Part shown: positions 54,407-63,194 of the stretch, piece by piece
Layout: each line of letters begins with the position of its first letter
How positions within the stretch are numbered: the first letter of the stretch is position 1
Assembly: GCF_039522585.1 (NCBI RefSeq)
Contig: NZ_BAAADR010000017.1
Source: Bisbaumannia salifodinae
GTDB taxonomy: Bacteria; Pseudomonadota; Gammaproteobacteria; Pseudomonadales; Halomonadaceae
Reading direction: 5' to 3' (one strand)
Length of the DNA stretch: 64,000 nt
Program-made: the position numbers and the translations under genes
The notes under the pieces: generated by a model
What the model was told of the DNA's origin: nothing
Database searches by the model: none
What the model saw: only the letters and a program-made list of their open reading frames with translations

Positions 54407-54642
54407 TCAGTAGCGCGGCGGCTGGGCCGTGGCGGAGGCCGTTTCGGCTTCCTCGGGGCTGCGGCGCAGTCTGCCGGGAAACGCTCGGAAAGGGTGCCGA
54501 GGCACCCATGTCCGATGAGCGTATCTAGTAGCGCGGCGGCTGGGTCGTGGCGGAGGCCGTTTCGGCCTCTTCGGGGCTGCGGCGCAGCCCGAAATCCTCG
54601 GAAAGCGTGCCATGGGTGCCGTCGGCATAGTCCCGGGGCGGG
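54407..54642. repeat. 118-bp tandem duplication of the zapG 3' end
   Basis: gtagcgcggcggctggg at 54410 recurs at 54528. The first 60 bases of each unit differ at only about four positions, then similarity falls but returns at ctcggaaag. The copy at 54410-54526 lies beyond the zapG stop and repeats the coding tail RRSPEEAETASATAQPPRY with its own stop, without a start of its own. Confidence 0.85.
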
Positions 54643-54992
54643 GCGCTGCCCTCGGTCTCGCCTTCGGTGGCGAGCTCGGCGGCGTCGCTGGCATGCAGGC
54701 GACGCTTGAGATGATCGTCGTCGCAGAAGCGCTCAGCGCTCTGGGCCAACTGCTGCTGCAGCTCCTGGCTCTGGCGCTGAATGCCCTGCAGCAGGTCGGC
54801 GGCCCGGGAGAAGTGATCGTTCAGCGAGTCCTTGACCTGAGTCAGCTCCAGCTCGGTTTCAGCCAGGCGCTGGCGCACCTTCTGATTGCGGGCCACGTTG
54901 GCGTTGAGCAGATGGTAGCCGAGGGCGCCGATGCCGATGCCGGCAAGGCCGCTGGCGATGGCCAGGATCCAGTCGATATTGCTCTCGTACAC
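54525..54992 (-). CDS. zapG: Z-ring associated protein ZapG (YhcB, DUF1043)
   Basis: 155 residues from GTG at 54992, with AAGGGGA at 6 bases. E. coli YhcB is 132. One helix (WILAIASGLAGIGIGALGYH), then a coiled coil (KVRQRLAETELELTQVKDSL, residues 33-85) and a disordered acidic tail with SPEEAETASATTQPPRY. Known role: couples cell-envelope growth and division. The neighbour is zapE, as in E. coli (yhcB-yhcM). The tail region has been duplicated downstream. Confidence 0.88.
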   Translation of the reverse strand: MYESNIDWILAIASGLAGIGIGALGYHLLNANVARNQKVRQRLAETELELTQVKDSLNDHFSRAADLLQGIQRQSQELQQQLAQSAERFCDDDHLKRRLHASDAAELATEGETEGSAPPRDYADGTHGTLSEDFGLRRSPEEAETASATTQPPRY

Positions 54993-55183
54993 GGTGTTCC
55001 CCTTGAAATTCTTTATCAGCCAGGCGGCTCCTGGCGGTTGGCATCTCGCCCACACCATTATACGAGGGACTCCGAGGGCCGGGTCAATGCGACCGCCGAC
55101 GCATGGGAATCCGTCAGCGCCTGCGTATAATAGCGCCCCGAAGCCCCGAGTCCGAGGTAGCCAAGACGCTGATGTGCGCGACA

Positions 55184-56341
55184 ATGACTTCCACTGCCCC
55201 CGCCGCCGCGGGCCCCATGGCCCGCTACCGTGCCGACCTGGAGCGCGACGGCTTCCAGTATGACGCCGCCCAGGAGCAGGCGGTGGCCCATCTGCAGCGA
55301 CTCTACGACGACCTGGTTAAGCGGCCGGCGCCGGCCAAGGTGGGCGTGCCCGGCAAGGGCCTGAAGTCGCGGGTGGCCGGCCTGTTCGGCAAGAAGAAAG
55401 GCGGCGAGGCCCCCCGTCCCCCGGCGATCATGGGCCTCTACTTCTGGGGCGGCGTCGGTCGCGGCAAGACCTACCTGGTGGATACCTTCTATGAGTCGCT
55501 GCCCTTCCCGGAGAAGATGCGCACCCATTTCCACCGTTTCATGCAGCGGGTGCACAACGAGCTGGAGCACTACAAGGGCGAGAAGAATCCCCTGACCCTG
55601 ATCGCCGCCAAGTTTGCCGCCGAGGCGCGGGTGATCTGCTTCGACGAGTTCTTCGTCAAGGACATCACCGATGCGATGATCCTCGCCAATCTGCTCGAGG
55701 CGCTCTTCGAGCGGGGGGTGGTGCTGGTCACTACCTCGAATATCGTGCCCTCGGAACTCTACAAGGATGGCCTGCAGCGGGCCCGCTTCCTGCCGGCCAT
55801 CGACCTGCTGGAGCGCCACTGCGAGGTGGTCAACGTCGACTCGGGCATCGACTACCGGTTGCGGGCCCTGGAGCGGGCGGAGATCTTCCACTCGCCCCTG
55901 GATGCCGCCGCCGAGGCGGAGCTTTCCCGCAGCTTCCGCGAGATCGCCGGCCAGGAGGGGGAGGCCGAGGTGCCCATCGAGATCAATCGCCGGGTACTCA
56001 AGGCGCGCCGATGCCATGACGATGTGGTGTGGTTCGAGTTCCGCGAGCTCTGCGATGGGCCGCGCAGCCAGAACGACTATATTGAGTTGGCCCGGGAATA
56101 TCATACGGTGCTGGTCTCCAGCGTGACCCAGATGGGGCGGGGCACCGACGACCAGGCGCGGCGCTTTATCAATATGGTCGACGAATTCTATGACCGCGGC
56201 GTCAAGCTGTTGATGTCGGCGGAGGTGCCGGCGGAGCGGCTCTATACCGAGGGCAGCCTCTCCTTCGAGTTCGATCGCACCCTGTCGCGGCTCCAGGAGA
56301 TGCAGTCCCACGAGTATCTGGCGCTGCCCCATAAGCCCTGA
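55184..56341 (+). CDS. zapE: Cell-division ATPase ZapE
   Basis: 385 residues (E. coli 375). AFG1-type AAA ATPase acting on the Z ring at the end of constriction. Walker A GLYFWGGVGRGKTYLVDTFY, Walker B VICFDEFFVKDITDAMI, arginine motif region (VVLVTTSNIVPSELYKDGLQ). An insertion of Lys/Gly-rich residues (LFGKKKGGEAPRPP) precedes Walker A. Start unclear: ATG at 55172 or 55184, neither with a strong ribosome site. Divergent from zapG. Confidence 0.93.
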   Translation: MTSTAPAAAGPMARYRADLERDGFQYDAAQEQAVAHLQRLYDDLVKRPAPAKVGVPGKGLKSRVAGLFGKKKGGEAPRPPAIMGLYFWGGVGRGKTYLVDTFYESLPFPEKMRTHFHRFMQRVHNELEHYKGEKNPLTLIAAKFAAEARVICFDEFFVKDITDAMILANLLEALFERGVVLVTTSNIVPSELYKDGLQRARFLPAIDLLERHCEVVNVDSGIDYRLRALERAEIFHSPLDAAAEAELSRSFREIAGQEGEAEVPIEINRRVLKARRCHDDVVWFEFRELCDGPRSQNDYIELAREYHTVLVSSVTQMGRGTDDQARRFINMVDEFYDRGVKLLMSAEVPAERLYTEGSLSFEFDRTLSRLQEMQSHEYLALPHKP

Positions 56342-56374
56342 CCCGGCTGGCCTCCCGCTTGTGCGGGCGGGTGA

Positions 56375-56404
56375 TTGCCCCGGTGGGGGCGGGTCGTGTA
56401 GAAT
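56375..56404 (+). promoter_or_regulatory. Candidate promoter of rplM-rpsI
   Basis: TTGCCC (56375-56380) and TAGAAT (56399-56404), preceded by TG (extended -10), are spaced by 18 bases and lie about 113 bases before rplM. Confidence 0.5.
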
Positions 56405-56411
56405 GCGCCCT

Positions 56412-56516
56412 CGCTCGAACGTTGCCATGGCTTAGGCCCTGGCAACCAAGAAAAATAGGGATGGTCGCGTGGGCCCGGCCCGCAAGACCCAAATTTCGAC
56501 TTTTGGTGATTCATCC
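56412..56516 (+). promoter_or_regulatory. Structured rplM leader, possible L13 autoregulatory site
   Basis: About 105 untranslated bases precede rplM. gttgcca (56421-56427) pairs with tggcaac (56440-56446), and GGGCCCGGCCCG (56471-56482) can fold further. L13 is known to repress its own operon in E. coli. That this leader is the target is inference. Confidence 0.4.
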
Positions 56517-56945
56517 ATGAAGACGTTTACTGCTAAGCCGCAGTCCGTCCAGCGCGACTGGTATGTCGTCGACGCCGCGGACAAGACGCTCGGTCGTCTG
56601 GCGACCGAAATCGCTCGCCGCCTGCGTGGCAAGCACAAGCCCGAGTACACCCCCCACGTCGACACCGGCGATTATATCGTCGTGATCAACGCCGAGAAGG
56701 TGAAGGTGACCGGCAACAAGGCCCAGGACAAGACCTACTACCGTCACACCGGTTACCCGGGTGGTCTGCGCTCCATGAGCTTCGAGAAGCTGATCGATCA
56801 CGCTCCCGAGCGCATCATCGAGAAGGCCGTCAAGGGTATGCTGCCCAAGGGTCCGCTGGGTCGCGCCATGTACACCAAGCTCAAGGTCTATGCCGGTGCC
56901 GAGCATCCGCATGCCGCTCAGCAGCCGCAAGAACTGAACATCTGA
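56517..56945 (+). CDS. rplM: 50S ribosomal protein L13
   Basis: 142 residues, identical in length to E. coli. Starts MKTFTAKPQSVQRDWYVVDA, and the core HTGYPGGLRSMSFEKLIDHA is diagnostic. ATG at 56517. Codons before it in frame are leader. Starch-like strong codon bias (many CGT, GGT) compared with neighbours fits high expression. Cotranscribed with rpsI. Confidence 0.99.
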   Translation: MKTFTAKPQSVQRDWYVVDAADKTLGRLATEIARRLRGKHKPEYTPHVDTGDYIVVINAEKVKVTGNKAQDKTYYRHTGYPGGLRSMSFEKLIDHAPERIIEKAVKGMLPKGPLGRAMYTKLKVYAGAEHPHAAQQPQELNI

Positions 56946-56958
56946 GGGATAATTCGCC

Positions 56959-57348
56959 ATGTCACAGCAGTATTATGGTACCGGGCGCCGCAAGACCTCT
57001 ACCGCGCGCGTCTTCGTCAAGCCGGGCACCGGCAAGATCACCGTCAACAATCGTGATCTGGACCAGTATTTCGGCCGCGTTACCGGTCGTATGGTGGTGC
57101 GTCAGCCCCTGGAACTGACCGAGACCACCGGCCAGTTCGACATCTACGTCACCGTTCAGGGTGGCGGTGGTTCCGCTCAGGCGGGCGCCATTCGTCACGG
57201 CATCACCCGCGCCCTGATCGAGTACAACGAAGAGTTCCGCAGCCCGCTGCGTGCCGCCGGCTACGTGACCCGCGATGCGCGTCAGGTCGAGCGTAAGAAG
57301 GTCGGCCTGCGCAAGGCGCGTCGTCGCCCGCAGTTCTCCAAGCGTTAA
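56959..57348 (+). CDS. rpsI: 30S ribosomal protein S9
   Basis: 129 residues (E. coli 130). YYGTGRRKTSTARVFVKPGT at the N-terminus, and the C-terminal KARRRPQFSKR reaches the P-site tRNA. Preceded by GAGGGATAA. 13 bases after rplM. Followed by a clear terminator. Confidence 0.99.
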   Translation: MSQQYYGTGRRKTSTARVFVKPGTGKITVNNRDLDQYFGRVTGRMVVRQPLELTETTGQFDIYVTVQGGGGSAQAGAIRHGITRALIEYNEEFRSPLRAAGYVTRDARQVERKKVGLRKARRRPQFSKR

Positions 57349-57372
57349 TCTCGCTTCGAGACTGTCGGAAAG

Positions 57373-57406
57373 CGCTCAGACCCTCGTGGGTCTGGGCGTT
57401 TTTTTT
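57373..57406 (+). terminator. Terminator after rpsI
   Basis: The 11-bp stem cgctcagaccc/gggtctgggcg (one G-T pair, 57373-57383 with 57388-57398) is followed by eight T. Confidence 0.92.
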
Positions 57407-57462
57407 GTCTTCTAAACAATAACTTATATACATCTGCCACTTAGGTCAGAGTCTGCTTAATC

Positions 57463-57491
57463 TTGTGTTCCGGCAGGCATTTTTTTACCAT
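57463..57491 (+). promoter_or_regulatory. Weak candidate promoter of petABC
   Basis: TTGTGT (57463-57468) and TACCAT (57486-57491), spacer 17, lie in the AT-rich stretch after the rpsI terminator and 78 bases before petA. Four of six matches in each box. Confidence 0.3.
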
Positions 57492-57568
57492 AGTGCGCAT
57501 TTGTATCCGTGGCTGCGGATCGCGGTTCCGCGAAACGACAACGGGTAGTTGATGGGAGAAACCTGAAG

Positions 57569-58168
57569 ATGGCAGATAACGGCGTAAACAAAGGGCGGCG
57601 CCGTTTCCTCGTTGGTGCCACCACCGTAGTGGGTGCGGTGGGCGCCGTCGGGGTTGCGGTTCCCTTTGTGGCTTCCTGGCAGCCCAGTGCCAGGGCAAGG
57701 GCGGCGGGTGCCCCGGTGAGTGCGGATATCTCCAAGCTCGAACCGGGACAGCAGATGACCGTCGAATGGCGGGGTAAGCCGGTATGGATCGTGCATCGCA
57801 CCGCGGAGATGATCGAGCGTACCCAGGGCATCGACCCCTCGCGCCTTTCCGATCCGGAGTCGACGGTGCCGCAGCAGCCGGCCTATGTCAGCGGGCAGCT
57901 GCGTTCACTGCGTCCCGAGATCGGCGTGCTGGTGGGCATCTGTACCCACCTGGGCTGCTCTCCGACCTTCCGGCCCGAGCCCGGCGCCGCCGACCTGGGT
58001 GGCGATAGCTGGCCGGGCGGCTACTTCTGCCCCTGCCACGGCTCGCGTTTCGACCTGGCGGGTCGGGTCTTCGCCAATGTGCCGGCACCCATCAACCTCG
58101 AGGTGCCCCCCTACCGTTTCGATAGCGACGAGATCGTCGTGATCGGTGAAGATGAGGAGGCCGCCTGA
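57569..58168 (+). CDS. petA: Ubiquinol-cytochrome c reductase iron-sulfur subunit (Rieske)
   Basis: 199 residues. High-potential [2Fe-2S] subunit of the bc1 complex. Tat-type start with GRRRFLVGATTVVGAVGAV, which stays as membrane anchor. Cluster boxes CTHLGC (Cys125, His127) and CPCHGS (Cys154, His157). ATG at 57569 behind GGGAGA. Stop overlaps petB start (TGATG). Confidence 0.97.
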   Translation: MADNGVNKGRRRFLVGATTVVGAVGAVGVAVPFVASWQPSARARAAGAPVSADISKLEPGQQMTVEWRGKPVWIVHRTAEMIERTQGIDPSRLSDPESTVPQQPAYVSGQLRSLRPEIGVLVGICTHLGCSPTFRPEPGAADLGGDSWPGGYFCPCHGSRFDLAGRVFANVPAPINLEVPPYRFDSDEIVVIGEDEEAA

Positions 58169-59427
58169 TGGGTAACCCGAATCGCGTCAAGGCCGACAGC
58201 GGCATCATGCGCTGGATCGATGACCGCTTCCCGGCCACCCAGATGTGGCAGGAGCACCTCTCCAAGTACTACGCCCCGAAGAACTTCAACTTCTGGTACT
58301 TCTTCGGTTCCCTGGCGCTGCTGGTGCTGGTCAACCAGATCCTCACCGGCGTCTGGCTGACCATGAGCTTCAACCCCTCCGCCGAGGGGGCCTTCGCCTC
58401 CGTCGAGTACATCATGCGCGACGTGGAGTGGGGGTGGTTGATCCGCTATATGCACTCCACCGGGGCCTCGGCCTTCTTCGTGGTGGTCTATCTGCATATG
58501 TTCCGTGGCCTGCTCTACGGCTCCTACCGGGCGCCCCGCGAGCTGGTGTGGATCTTCGGCATGACCATCTACCTGCTGCTGATGGCGGAAGCCTTCATGG
58601 GTTACCTGCTGCCCTGGGGGCAGATGTCCTACTGGGGCGCCCAGGTGATCATCTCGCTGTTCTCGGCGATTCCGGCGATCGGCCCCGACCTGGCCCAGTG
58701 GGTGCGCGGTGACTTCCTGATCTCCGGCATTACCCTGAACCGTTTCTTCGCCCTGCATGTGGTGGCCCTGCCCATCGTGATCCTGGCGCTGGTGGTGCTG
58801 CACCTGATCGCCCTGCACGAGGTGGGTTCCAACAACCCCGACGGCATCGATATCAAGGAAAAGAAGGACGAGACCGGCAAGCCGCTGGACGGCATTCCCT
58901 TCCACCCTTACTACACCGTCAAGGACCTGGTGGGCGTGGCGGTCTTCCTGTTCGTCTTCTGCATGGTGATCTTCTACTTCCCCGAGGGCGGCGGCTACTT
59001 TATCGAGAAGCCCAACTTCGAGCCGGCCAACCCGCTGAAGACGCCGGATCATATCGCCCCGGTATGGTACTTCACGCCCTTCTACGCCATGCTGCGCGCC
59101 ATTACCTTCTCGCTGTTCGGCCTGGATGCCAAGTTCCTCGGCGTGGTGGTCATGGGGGGCGCGATCGCGATCCTCTTCGTGCTGCCCTGGCTCGACCGTA
59201 GCCCGGTGCGCTCCATGCGCTACAAGGGCTGGATCTCCAAGGTGATGCTGGTGCTGTTCGCCATCAGCTTCGTGATCCTCGGCGTGCTCGGCGTGCTGCC
59301 GGCGACCCCGGTGCGTACCCTGGTGTCCCAGGTGTGTACCGCGATCTACTTTGCCTTCTTCCTGCTGATGCCGCTTTACACCAAGCTGGAGAAGACCAAA
59401 CCCGTTCCGGAGAGGGTGACTGGCTAA
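58168..59427 (+). CDS. petB: Cytochrome b of the bc1 complex
   Basis: 419 residues, eight helices. Carries the two b haems and both quinone sites. IRYMHSTGASAFFVVVYLHM and FALHVVALPIVILALVVLHL hold the haem histidines. The Qo motif appears as PEGG in YFPEGGGYFIEKP. Overlaps petC by one base (TAATG). Confidence 0.98.
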   Translation: MGNPNRVKADSGIMRWIDDRFPATQMWQEHLSKYYAPKNFNFWYFFGSLALLVLVNQILTGVWLTMSFNPSAEGAFASVEYIMRDVEWGWLIRYMHSTGASAFFVVVYLHMFRGLLYGSYRAPRELVWIFGMTIYLLLMAEAFMGYLLPWGQMSYWGAQVIISLFSAIPAIGPDLAQWVRGDFLISGITLNRFFALHVVALPIVILALVVLHLIALHEVGSNNPDGIDIKEKKDETGKPLDGIPFHPYYTVKDLVGVAVFLFVFCMVIFYFPEGGGYFIEKPNFEPANPLKTPDHIAPVWYFTPFYAMLRAITFSLFGLDAKFLGVVVMGGAIAILFVLPWLDRSPVRSMRYKGWISKVMLVLFAISFVILGVLGVLPATPVRTLVSQVCTAIYFAFFLLMPLYTKLEKTKPVPERVTG

Positions 59428-60194
59428 TGAAAAAGCAACTCTTCGCACTGCTGTTCGCGCTGGTGCCCTTTACGGCACTGGCGGCGGGGGGCGCCGACGT
59501 GCCCTATTCGATGACCCCCGACCTCCAGGATCGGCCCTCCCTGCAGCGGGGCATGCAGCTGTTCACCAACTACTGCATGGGCTGTCACAGCCTGGAGCAT
59601 CAGCGCTTCGCCCGCGCCGCCGAGGACCTGGGCATGCCCCAGGACCTGGTCGAGGAGAACCTGATCTTCTCCTCCGACCTGGCCTTCAACGACCAGATGC
59701 ATAACGCCATGGTCCCCGAGGATGCCGAGACCTGGTTCGGCTCCGCGGCGCCGGACCTGACCCTGGAGGCGCGCCTGCGCGGCACCGACTGGATCTACTC
59801 CTACCTGCTCAGCTTCTACAAGGACCCGAGTCGCCCCACCGGGGTGAACAACGCGGTCTTCGAGCTGGTGGCCATGCCCAATGTGCTGGAACCGCTGCAG
59901 GGGGTCCAGGAGATGGTCTGTGCCGAGAGCGATCGTCCCCACGGCCATGCCGAGCTCGATCCGCTGACCGGCAAGTACCAGTCCTGTGAGGTGCTGCAGG
60001 TGACTCGTCCCGGGGCCATGGAGCCCGAGGAGTTCGAGGAAGCGGTCTATGACCTGACCAACTTCCTCGCCTATGTGGGCGAGCCCTCCAAGCTCCAGGC
60101 CCAGGCCCTGGCTCCGAAGGTGCTGATCTTCATCTTCATCTTCGGCGTCATCGCCTACCTGCTCAAGCGCGAGTACTGGCGCGATATTCACTGA
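59427..60194 (+). CDS. petC: Cytochrome c1 of the bc1 complex
   Basis: 255 residues. Signal peptide QLFALLFALVPFTALAAG, haem c attachment CMGCH (Cys50, Cys53, His54), and a C-terminal anchor VLIFIFIFGVIAYLLKREYW. Receives electrons from the Rieske centre. Start at 59427 sits at the petB stop. A longer frame upstream is a shadow. Last of petABC. Confidence 0.97.
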   Translation: MKKQLFALLFALVPFTALAAGGADVPYSMTPDLQDRPSLQRGMQLFTNYCMGCHSLEHQRFARAAEDLGMPQDLVEENLIFSSDLAFNDQMHNAMVPEDAETWFGSAAPDLTLEARLRGTDWIYSYLLSFYKDPSRPTGVNNAVFELVAMPNVLEPLQGVQEMVCAESDRPHGHAELDPLTGKYQSCEVLQVTRPGAMEPEEFEEAVYDLTNFLAYVGEPSKLQAQALAPKVLIFIFIFGVIAYLLKREYWRDIH

Positions 60195-60214
60195 TCGGCA
60201 TGCCGTTCGGTGCG

Positions 60215-60247
60215 GGGGCGCATGACCGAGTCATGCGCCCCTTTGTG
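60215..60247 (+). terminator. Terminator-like hairpin after petC
   Basis: The 11-bp perfect stem ggggcgcatga/tcatgcgcccc (60215-60225 with 60231-60241) has a weak following tract (ctttgtg). Confidence 0.6.
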
Positions 60248-60362
60248 TCGAAGGCCTGGGGCCGGTCGATAGGCACTTGCCCTATCGATTGCCCCTGAGG
60301 TACGACTACTGTCCGAACGGGCGTGTTATCATCTTGGCTCGAACTGATGCGAGGATTGTTTC

Positions 60363-60989
60363 ATGGGTGTAGTGGCCAAGCGGTCGTCGATGACCTTCTA
60401 TTCCGGTAGCGATGATCACTTCAGTCATCGGGTTCGTATCGTGCTGGCGGAGAAGGGGGTGGCCGTCGATATCCTGGAGGTCTCCGAGGAGAATCACCCC
60501 GAGGAGCTGGCGGATCTCAACCCCTACAATAGTGTGCCGACCCTGCTGGATCGCGATCTGGTGCTCTACGAATCCAAGGTAATGATGGAGTACCTGGACG
60601 AGCGCTTCCCGCATCCGCCGCTGCTGCCGGTCTATCCGGTGGCCCGGGCCCAGAGTCGCCTGTGGATGCATCGCATCGAACGGGAGTGGTGCCCGCTGGT
60701 GGAGCAGATCCTCGGCGGCGCCAAGAAGGATGCCGAGAAGGCGCGCAAGGAGCTGCGCGAGAGCCTGGTGGGCATCTCGCCCATCTTCGAGGACATGGCC
60801 TACTTCATGAGCGAGGAGTTCTCGCTGGTGGATTGCTGTCTGGCCCCGATCCTGTGGCGCCTTCCGGCACTCGGGATCGAACTGCCGGAGAAGCAGGTCA
60901 AGCCGCTGCTGGGCTACATGCAGCGGGTCTTCGAGCGTGATGCCTTCAAGGACTCCCTGACCGAGGCCGAGAAGGAGATGCGCCCCTGA
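60363..60989 (+). CDS. sspA: Stringent starvation protein A
   Basis: 208 residues. A GST-fold protein that binds RNA polymerase and alters stress and acid-tolerance genes. The N-terminal thioredoxin-like part has SMTFYSGSDDHFSHRVRIVL, and the family PHP segment reads DERFPHPPLLPVYPVARAQS. No catalytic GST residue is expected. 113 bases before sspB, the usual operon. Confidence 0.95.
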   Translation: MGVVAKRSSMTFYSGSDDHFSHRVRIVLAEKGVAVDILEVSEENHPEELADLNPYNSVPTLLDRDLVLYESKVMMEYLDERFPHPPLLPVYPVARAQSRLWMHRIEREWCPLVEQILGGAKKDAEKARKELRESLVGISPIFEDMAYFMSEEFSLVDCCLAPILWRLPALGIELPEKQVKPLLGYMQRVFERDAFKDSLTEAEKEMRP

Positions 60990-61102
60990 TGGCGCACCGA
61001 TGAGGCTCGGCGCCGCGGGTGCCGGACTCGTCGCCAGACCGCAACTTTCTCCGGGCCGGGGGTGATCCCGCCGGTCCGACCGAGACGACGAGGAGGGCAG
61101 AG

Positions 61103-61576
61103 ATGCTGTCGAGCCGTCCCTATCTGGCCAGGGCCCTGTATCAGTGGCTGCTGGATAACGACCAGACCCCCTATATCGTGGTGGATGCCGAGCGCCCCGG
61201 CGTGGTGGTGCCCACCCAATTCGTGCAGAACGGCCAGATCGTGCTGAACATCGCCCCCACGGCGGTGCGCGACCTGTCGATGGACAACGAAGCCATCACC
61301 TTCGGTGCCCGCTTCAGTGGTCAGCCCATGCAGGTGGTGGTGCCCGGGGAGGCCCTGGTGGCCCTCTACGCCCGCGAAAATGGCGTGGGCATGGTGTTCG
61401 GCCATGAGCCGGTGATGCCGGGCTATGATGATGCCGTGGAAGTGGAGGAGCCCGAGGCGGCCGCCGAAGGGCCCGAGCTCAGTAGCGTAGAGAGCGACAC
61501 CGAGGTGTCGGATGACGCCGGCGGCGAGCGACCGGCGCCCAAGAAGGGGCGTCCCAGCCTGCGTGTGGTCAAGTAG
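61103..61576 (+). CDS. sspB: ClpXP adaptor SspB
   Basis: 157 residues. Delivers ssrA-tagged peptides to ClpXP. The folded domain is residues 4-110 (SSRPYLARALYQWLLDNDQT, GQIVLNIAPTAVRDLSMDNE, MVFGHEP), followed by an acidic flexible linker (EVEEPEAAAEGPELSSVESD) and the C-terminal ClpX-binding tail RPSLRVVK. ATG at 61103 with AGGAGG. The longer frame upstream lacks support. Confidence 0.96.
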   Translation: MLSSRPYLARALYQWLLDNDQTPYIVVDAERPGVVVPTQFVQNGQIVLNIAPTAVRDLSMDNEAITFGARFSGQPMQVVVPGEALVALYARENGVGMVFGHEPVMPGYDDAVEVEEPEAAAEGPELSSVESDTEVSDDAGGERPAPKKGRPSLRVVK

Positions 61577-61599
61577 TCGCTCGCTGGGATCAAGGGATG

Positions 61600-61637
61600 A
61601 AACGACAACGGCGGCCTGTGGGCCGCCGTTGTCGTTT
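61600..61637. terminator. Bidirectional terminator between sspB and dolP
   Basis: A perfect 17-bp stem (61600-61616 with 61621-61637), loop tgtg, AAA/TTT edges, lies between convergent genes. Confidence 0.8.
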
Positions 61638-61653
61638 GGCATCATCCGCACAC

Positions 61654-62208
61654 TCAGTCGAGGTACTCGAAGGCCTTGACGATACGCTGCACGCCGCCCA
61701 CCCCGGAGGCCGCGGCCACGACTCGCTCCGCCTCGGCGCGGGTCACCATGCCCATCAGGTAGACGCTGGCGTTCTCGGTGATCACCCGGATGCGGCCGCC
61801 ATCGATGGACTCGTCGGCCACCAGTTGGGCGCGAATGCGGGTGGTCAGCCAGGTGTCGGTGGCGCGTTGGGAGAGTGGCAGGTTGGCGGCCACCGCCAGC
61901 TCGTTATGTACCTGGCGGACATGGCGCACCTCCCGGGCGATGGCGGTGGCCCGTTCCTGGAGTTCCTGGCTGGGCACCTGACCGGTCAGCAGCACGATGC
62001 CGTTGTAGCTGTCCACCTTGACCCGGGCATCGCGGAAGCGGGCGTCGGCCCGCTCCAGGTCGCCCTTGATCTTGAGTTCGATGCTCTGGTCTTCCACCTG
62101 GGAGCCCAGGGTGCGCTGGCCGTAGTTCTCGCCCCCCGAGTTGAGGGTGCAGCCGGAGAGGCCGAGGGCGGCGACGATCAAGAGGGATGTCAGTAGGGGC
62201 TTGGTCAT
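61654..62208 (-). CDS. dolP: BON-domain outer-membrane lipoprotein DolP (YraP)
   Basis: 184 residues. Lipoprotein signal with lipobox LGLSGC (Cys20). Two BON domains follow: IELKIKGDLERADARFRDAR, then ATDTWLTTRIRAQLVADESI. Known DolP binds anionic phospholipid and supports outer-membrane assembly at the division site. Directly after diaA (1-base gap), matching lpoA-yraN-diaA-yraP in E. coli. Confidence 0.94.
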   Translation of the reverse strand: MTKPLLTSLLIVAALGLSGCTLNSGGENYGQRTLGSQVEDQSIELKIKGDLERADARFRDARVKVDSYNGIVLLTGQVPSQELQERATAIAREVRHVRQVHNELAVAANLPLSQRATDTWLTTRIRAQLVADESIDGGRIRVITENASVYLMGMVTRAEAERVVAAASGVGGVQRIVKAFEYLD

Positions 62209-62209
62209 G

Positions 62210-62806
62210 TCAGGCCTCGCTGCTGCCGAAGAGTTGTTCGTCGATCAGATCGCACAGGCAGTGGATCACCAGCAGGTGCACTTCCTGGATGCGTGCGGTG
62301 GAGGTGGCGGGGACGCGAATCTCGCAGTCGTCCTGGCCGAGCAGGGAGGCCATGTCGCCGCCGTCGCGGCCGGTCAGGGCGACCACCGTCATGTCCCGGT
62401 CATGGGCGGCCTGGATCGCCTGGATCACATTGGCGGAGTTGCCGCTGGTGGAGATCGCCAGCAGGACGTCGCCGGGCTGGCCCAGGGCGCGGACCTGCTT
62501 GGAGAAGACCTCGTTGTAGCTGTAGTCGTTGGCGATGGAGGTCAGGGTCGAGGTGTCGGTGGTCAGGGCCAGGGCCGGCAGGCTGGGGCGCTCCCGCTCG
62601 AAGCGGTTGAGCAGTTCCGAGGAGAAGTGCTGGCTGTCGCCGGCGCTGCCGCCATTGCCACAGGCCAGGATCTTTCCTTCGTTGACCAGGCACTGCACCA
62701 TCATCTGGCTGGCCACCTCGATAAAGGGCGGCAACACCTCGCTGGCGTAGGTCTTGGTGTCGATGCTGGCATTGAAGTGGCCGAGAATGCGAGTCTGCAA
62801 ATCCAT
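62210..62806 (-). CDS. diaA: SIS-domain DnaA initiator-associating protein DiaA
   Basis: 198 residues. SIS fold (CGNGGSAGDSQHFSSELLNR, LLAISTSGNSANVIQAIQAA). Close to phosphoheptose isomerase GmhA but placed between yraN and dolP, the DiaA position. Known DiaA tetramers help DnaA assemble at oriC. A GmhA role cannot be ruled out from sequence alone. ATG at 62806. Confidence 0.9.
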   Translation of the reverse strand: MDLQTRILGHFNASIDTKTYASEVLPPFIEVASQMMVQCLVNEGKILACGNGGSAGDSQHFSSELLNRFERERPSLPALALTTDTSTLTSIANDYSYNEVFSKQVRALGQPGDVLLAISTSGNSANVIQAIQAAHDRDMTVVALTGRDGGDMASLLGQDDCEIRVPATSTARIQEVHLLVIHCLCDLIDEQLFGSSEA

Positions 62807-62825
62807 CTTCCGGGTCCTTTGGCGG

Positions 62826-63194
62826 TCAGAACGCTTCGAAGGCGGCGCGCACCCAGTGGAAGTCCAGGTGCGGCGGCTGGCCGGTCACGGCCACCACGTC
62901 GAAGCGGCAGGGACATGATAGCCGGTTGCGTTGGAGATAAAAATGCGCCGCCCGGATCAGGCGGCGCTGCTTGGTAGGGGTGACGCTCTCGAGGGGGTGG
63001 CCGTGGCGGCAGTCGGCGCGATGCTTGACCTCGACGAACACCAGGGTGTCTCCGTCGCGCATCACCAGGTCGAGCTCGCCGCCCTTGGCGTGCTGGTTGC
63101 GCGCGACCCGAGTCAGGCCGCGCTCGGCCAGCCAGGCCTCGGCGGCGGTCTCGACGGCCGAGCCGCGGGCGCGGGCGTCAGCGGGCCCGGCCAT
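62826..63194 (-). CDS. yraN: YraN-family endonuclease-like protein (UPF0102)
   Basis: 122 residues. Restriction-endonuclease-like fold of the UPF0102 family, function unproven. Motif EXK-type core GGELDLVMRDGDTLVFVEVK with Glu, Asp and Lys in order, and RFDVVAVTG near the end. ATG at 63194 overlaps the lpoA stop by 17 bases. Frame upstream belongs to the lpoA shadow. Confidence 0.92.
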   Translation of the reverse strand: MAGPADARARGSAVETAAEAWLAERGLTRVARNQHAKGGELDLVMRDGDTLVFVEVKHRADCRHGHPLESVTPTKQRRLIRAAHFYLQRNRLSCPCRFDVVAVTGQPPHLDFHWVRAAFEAF

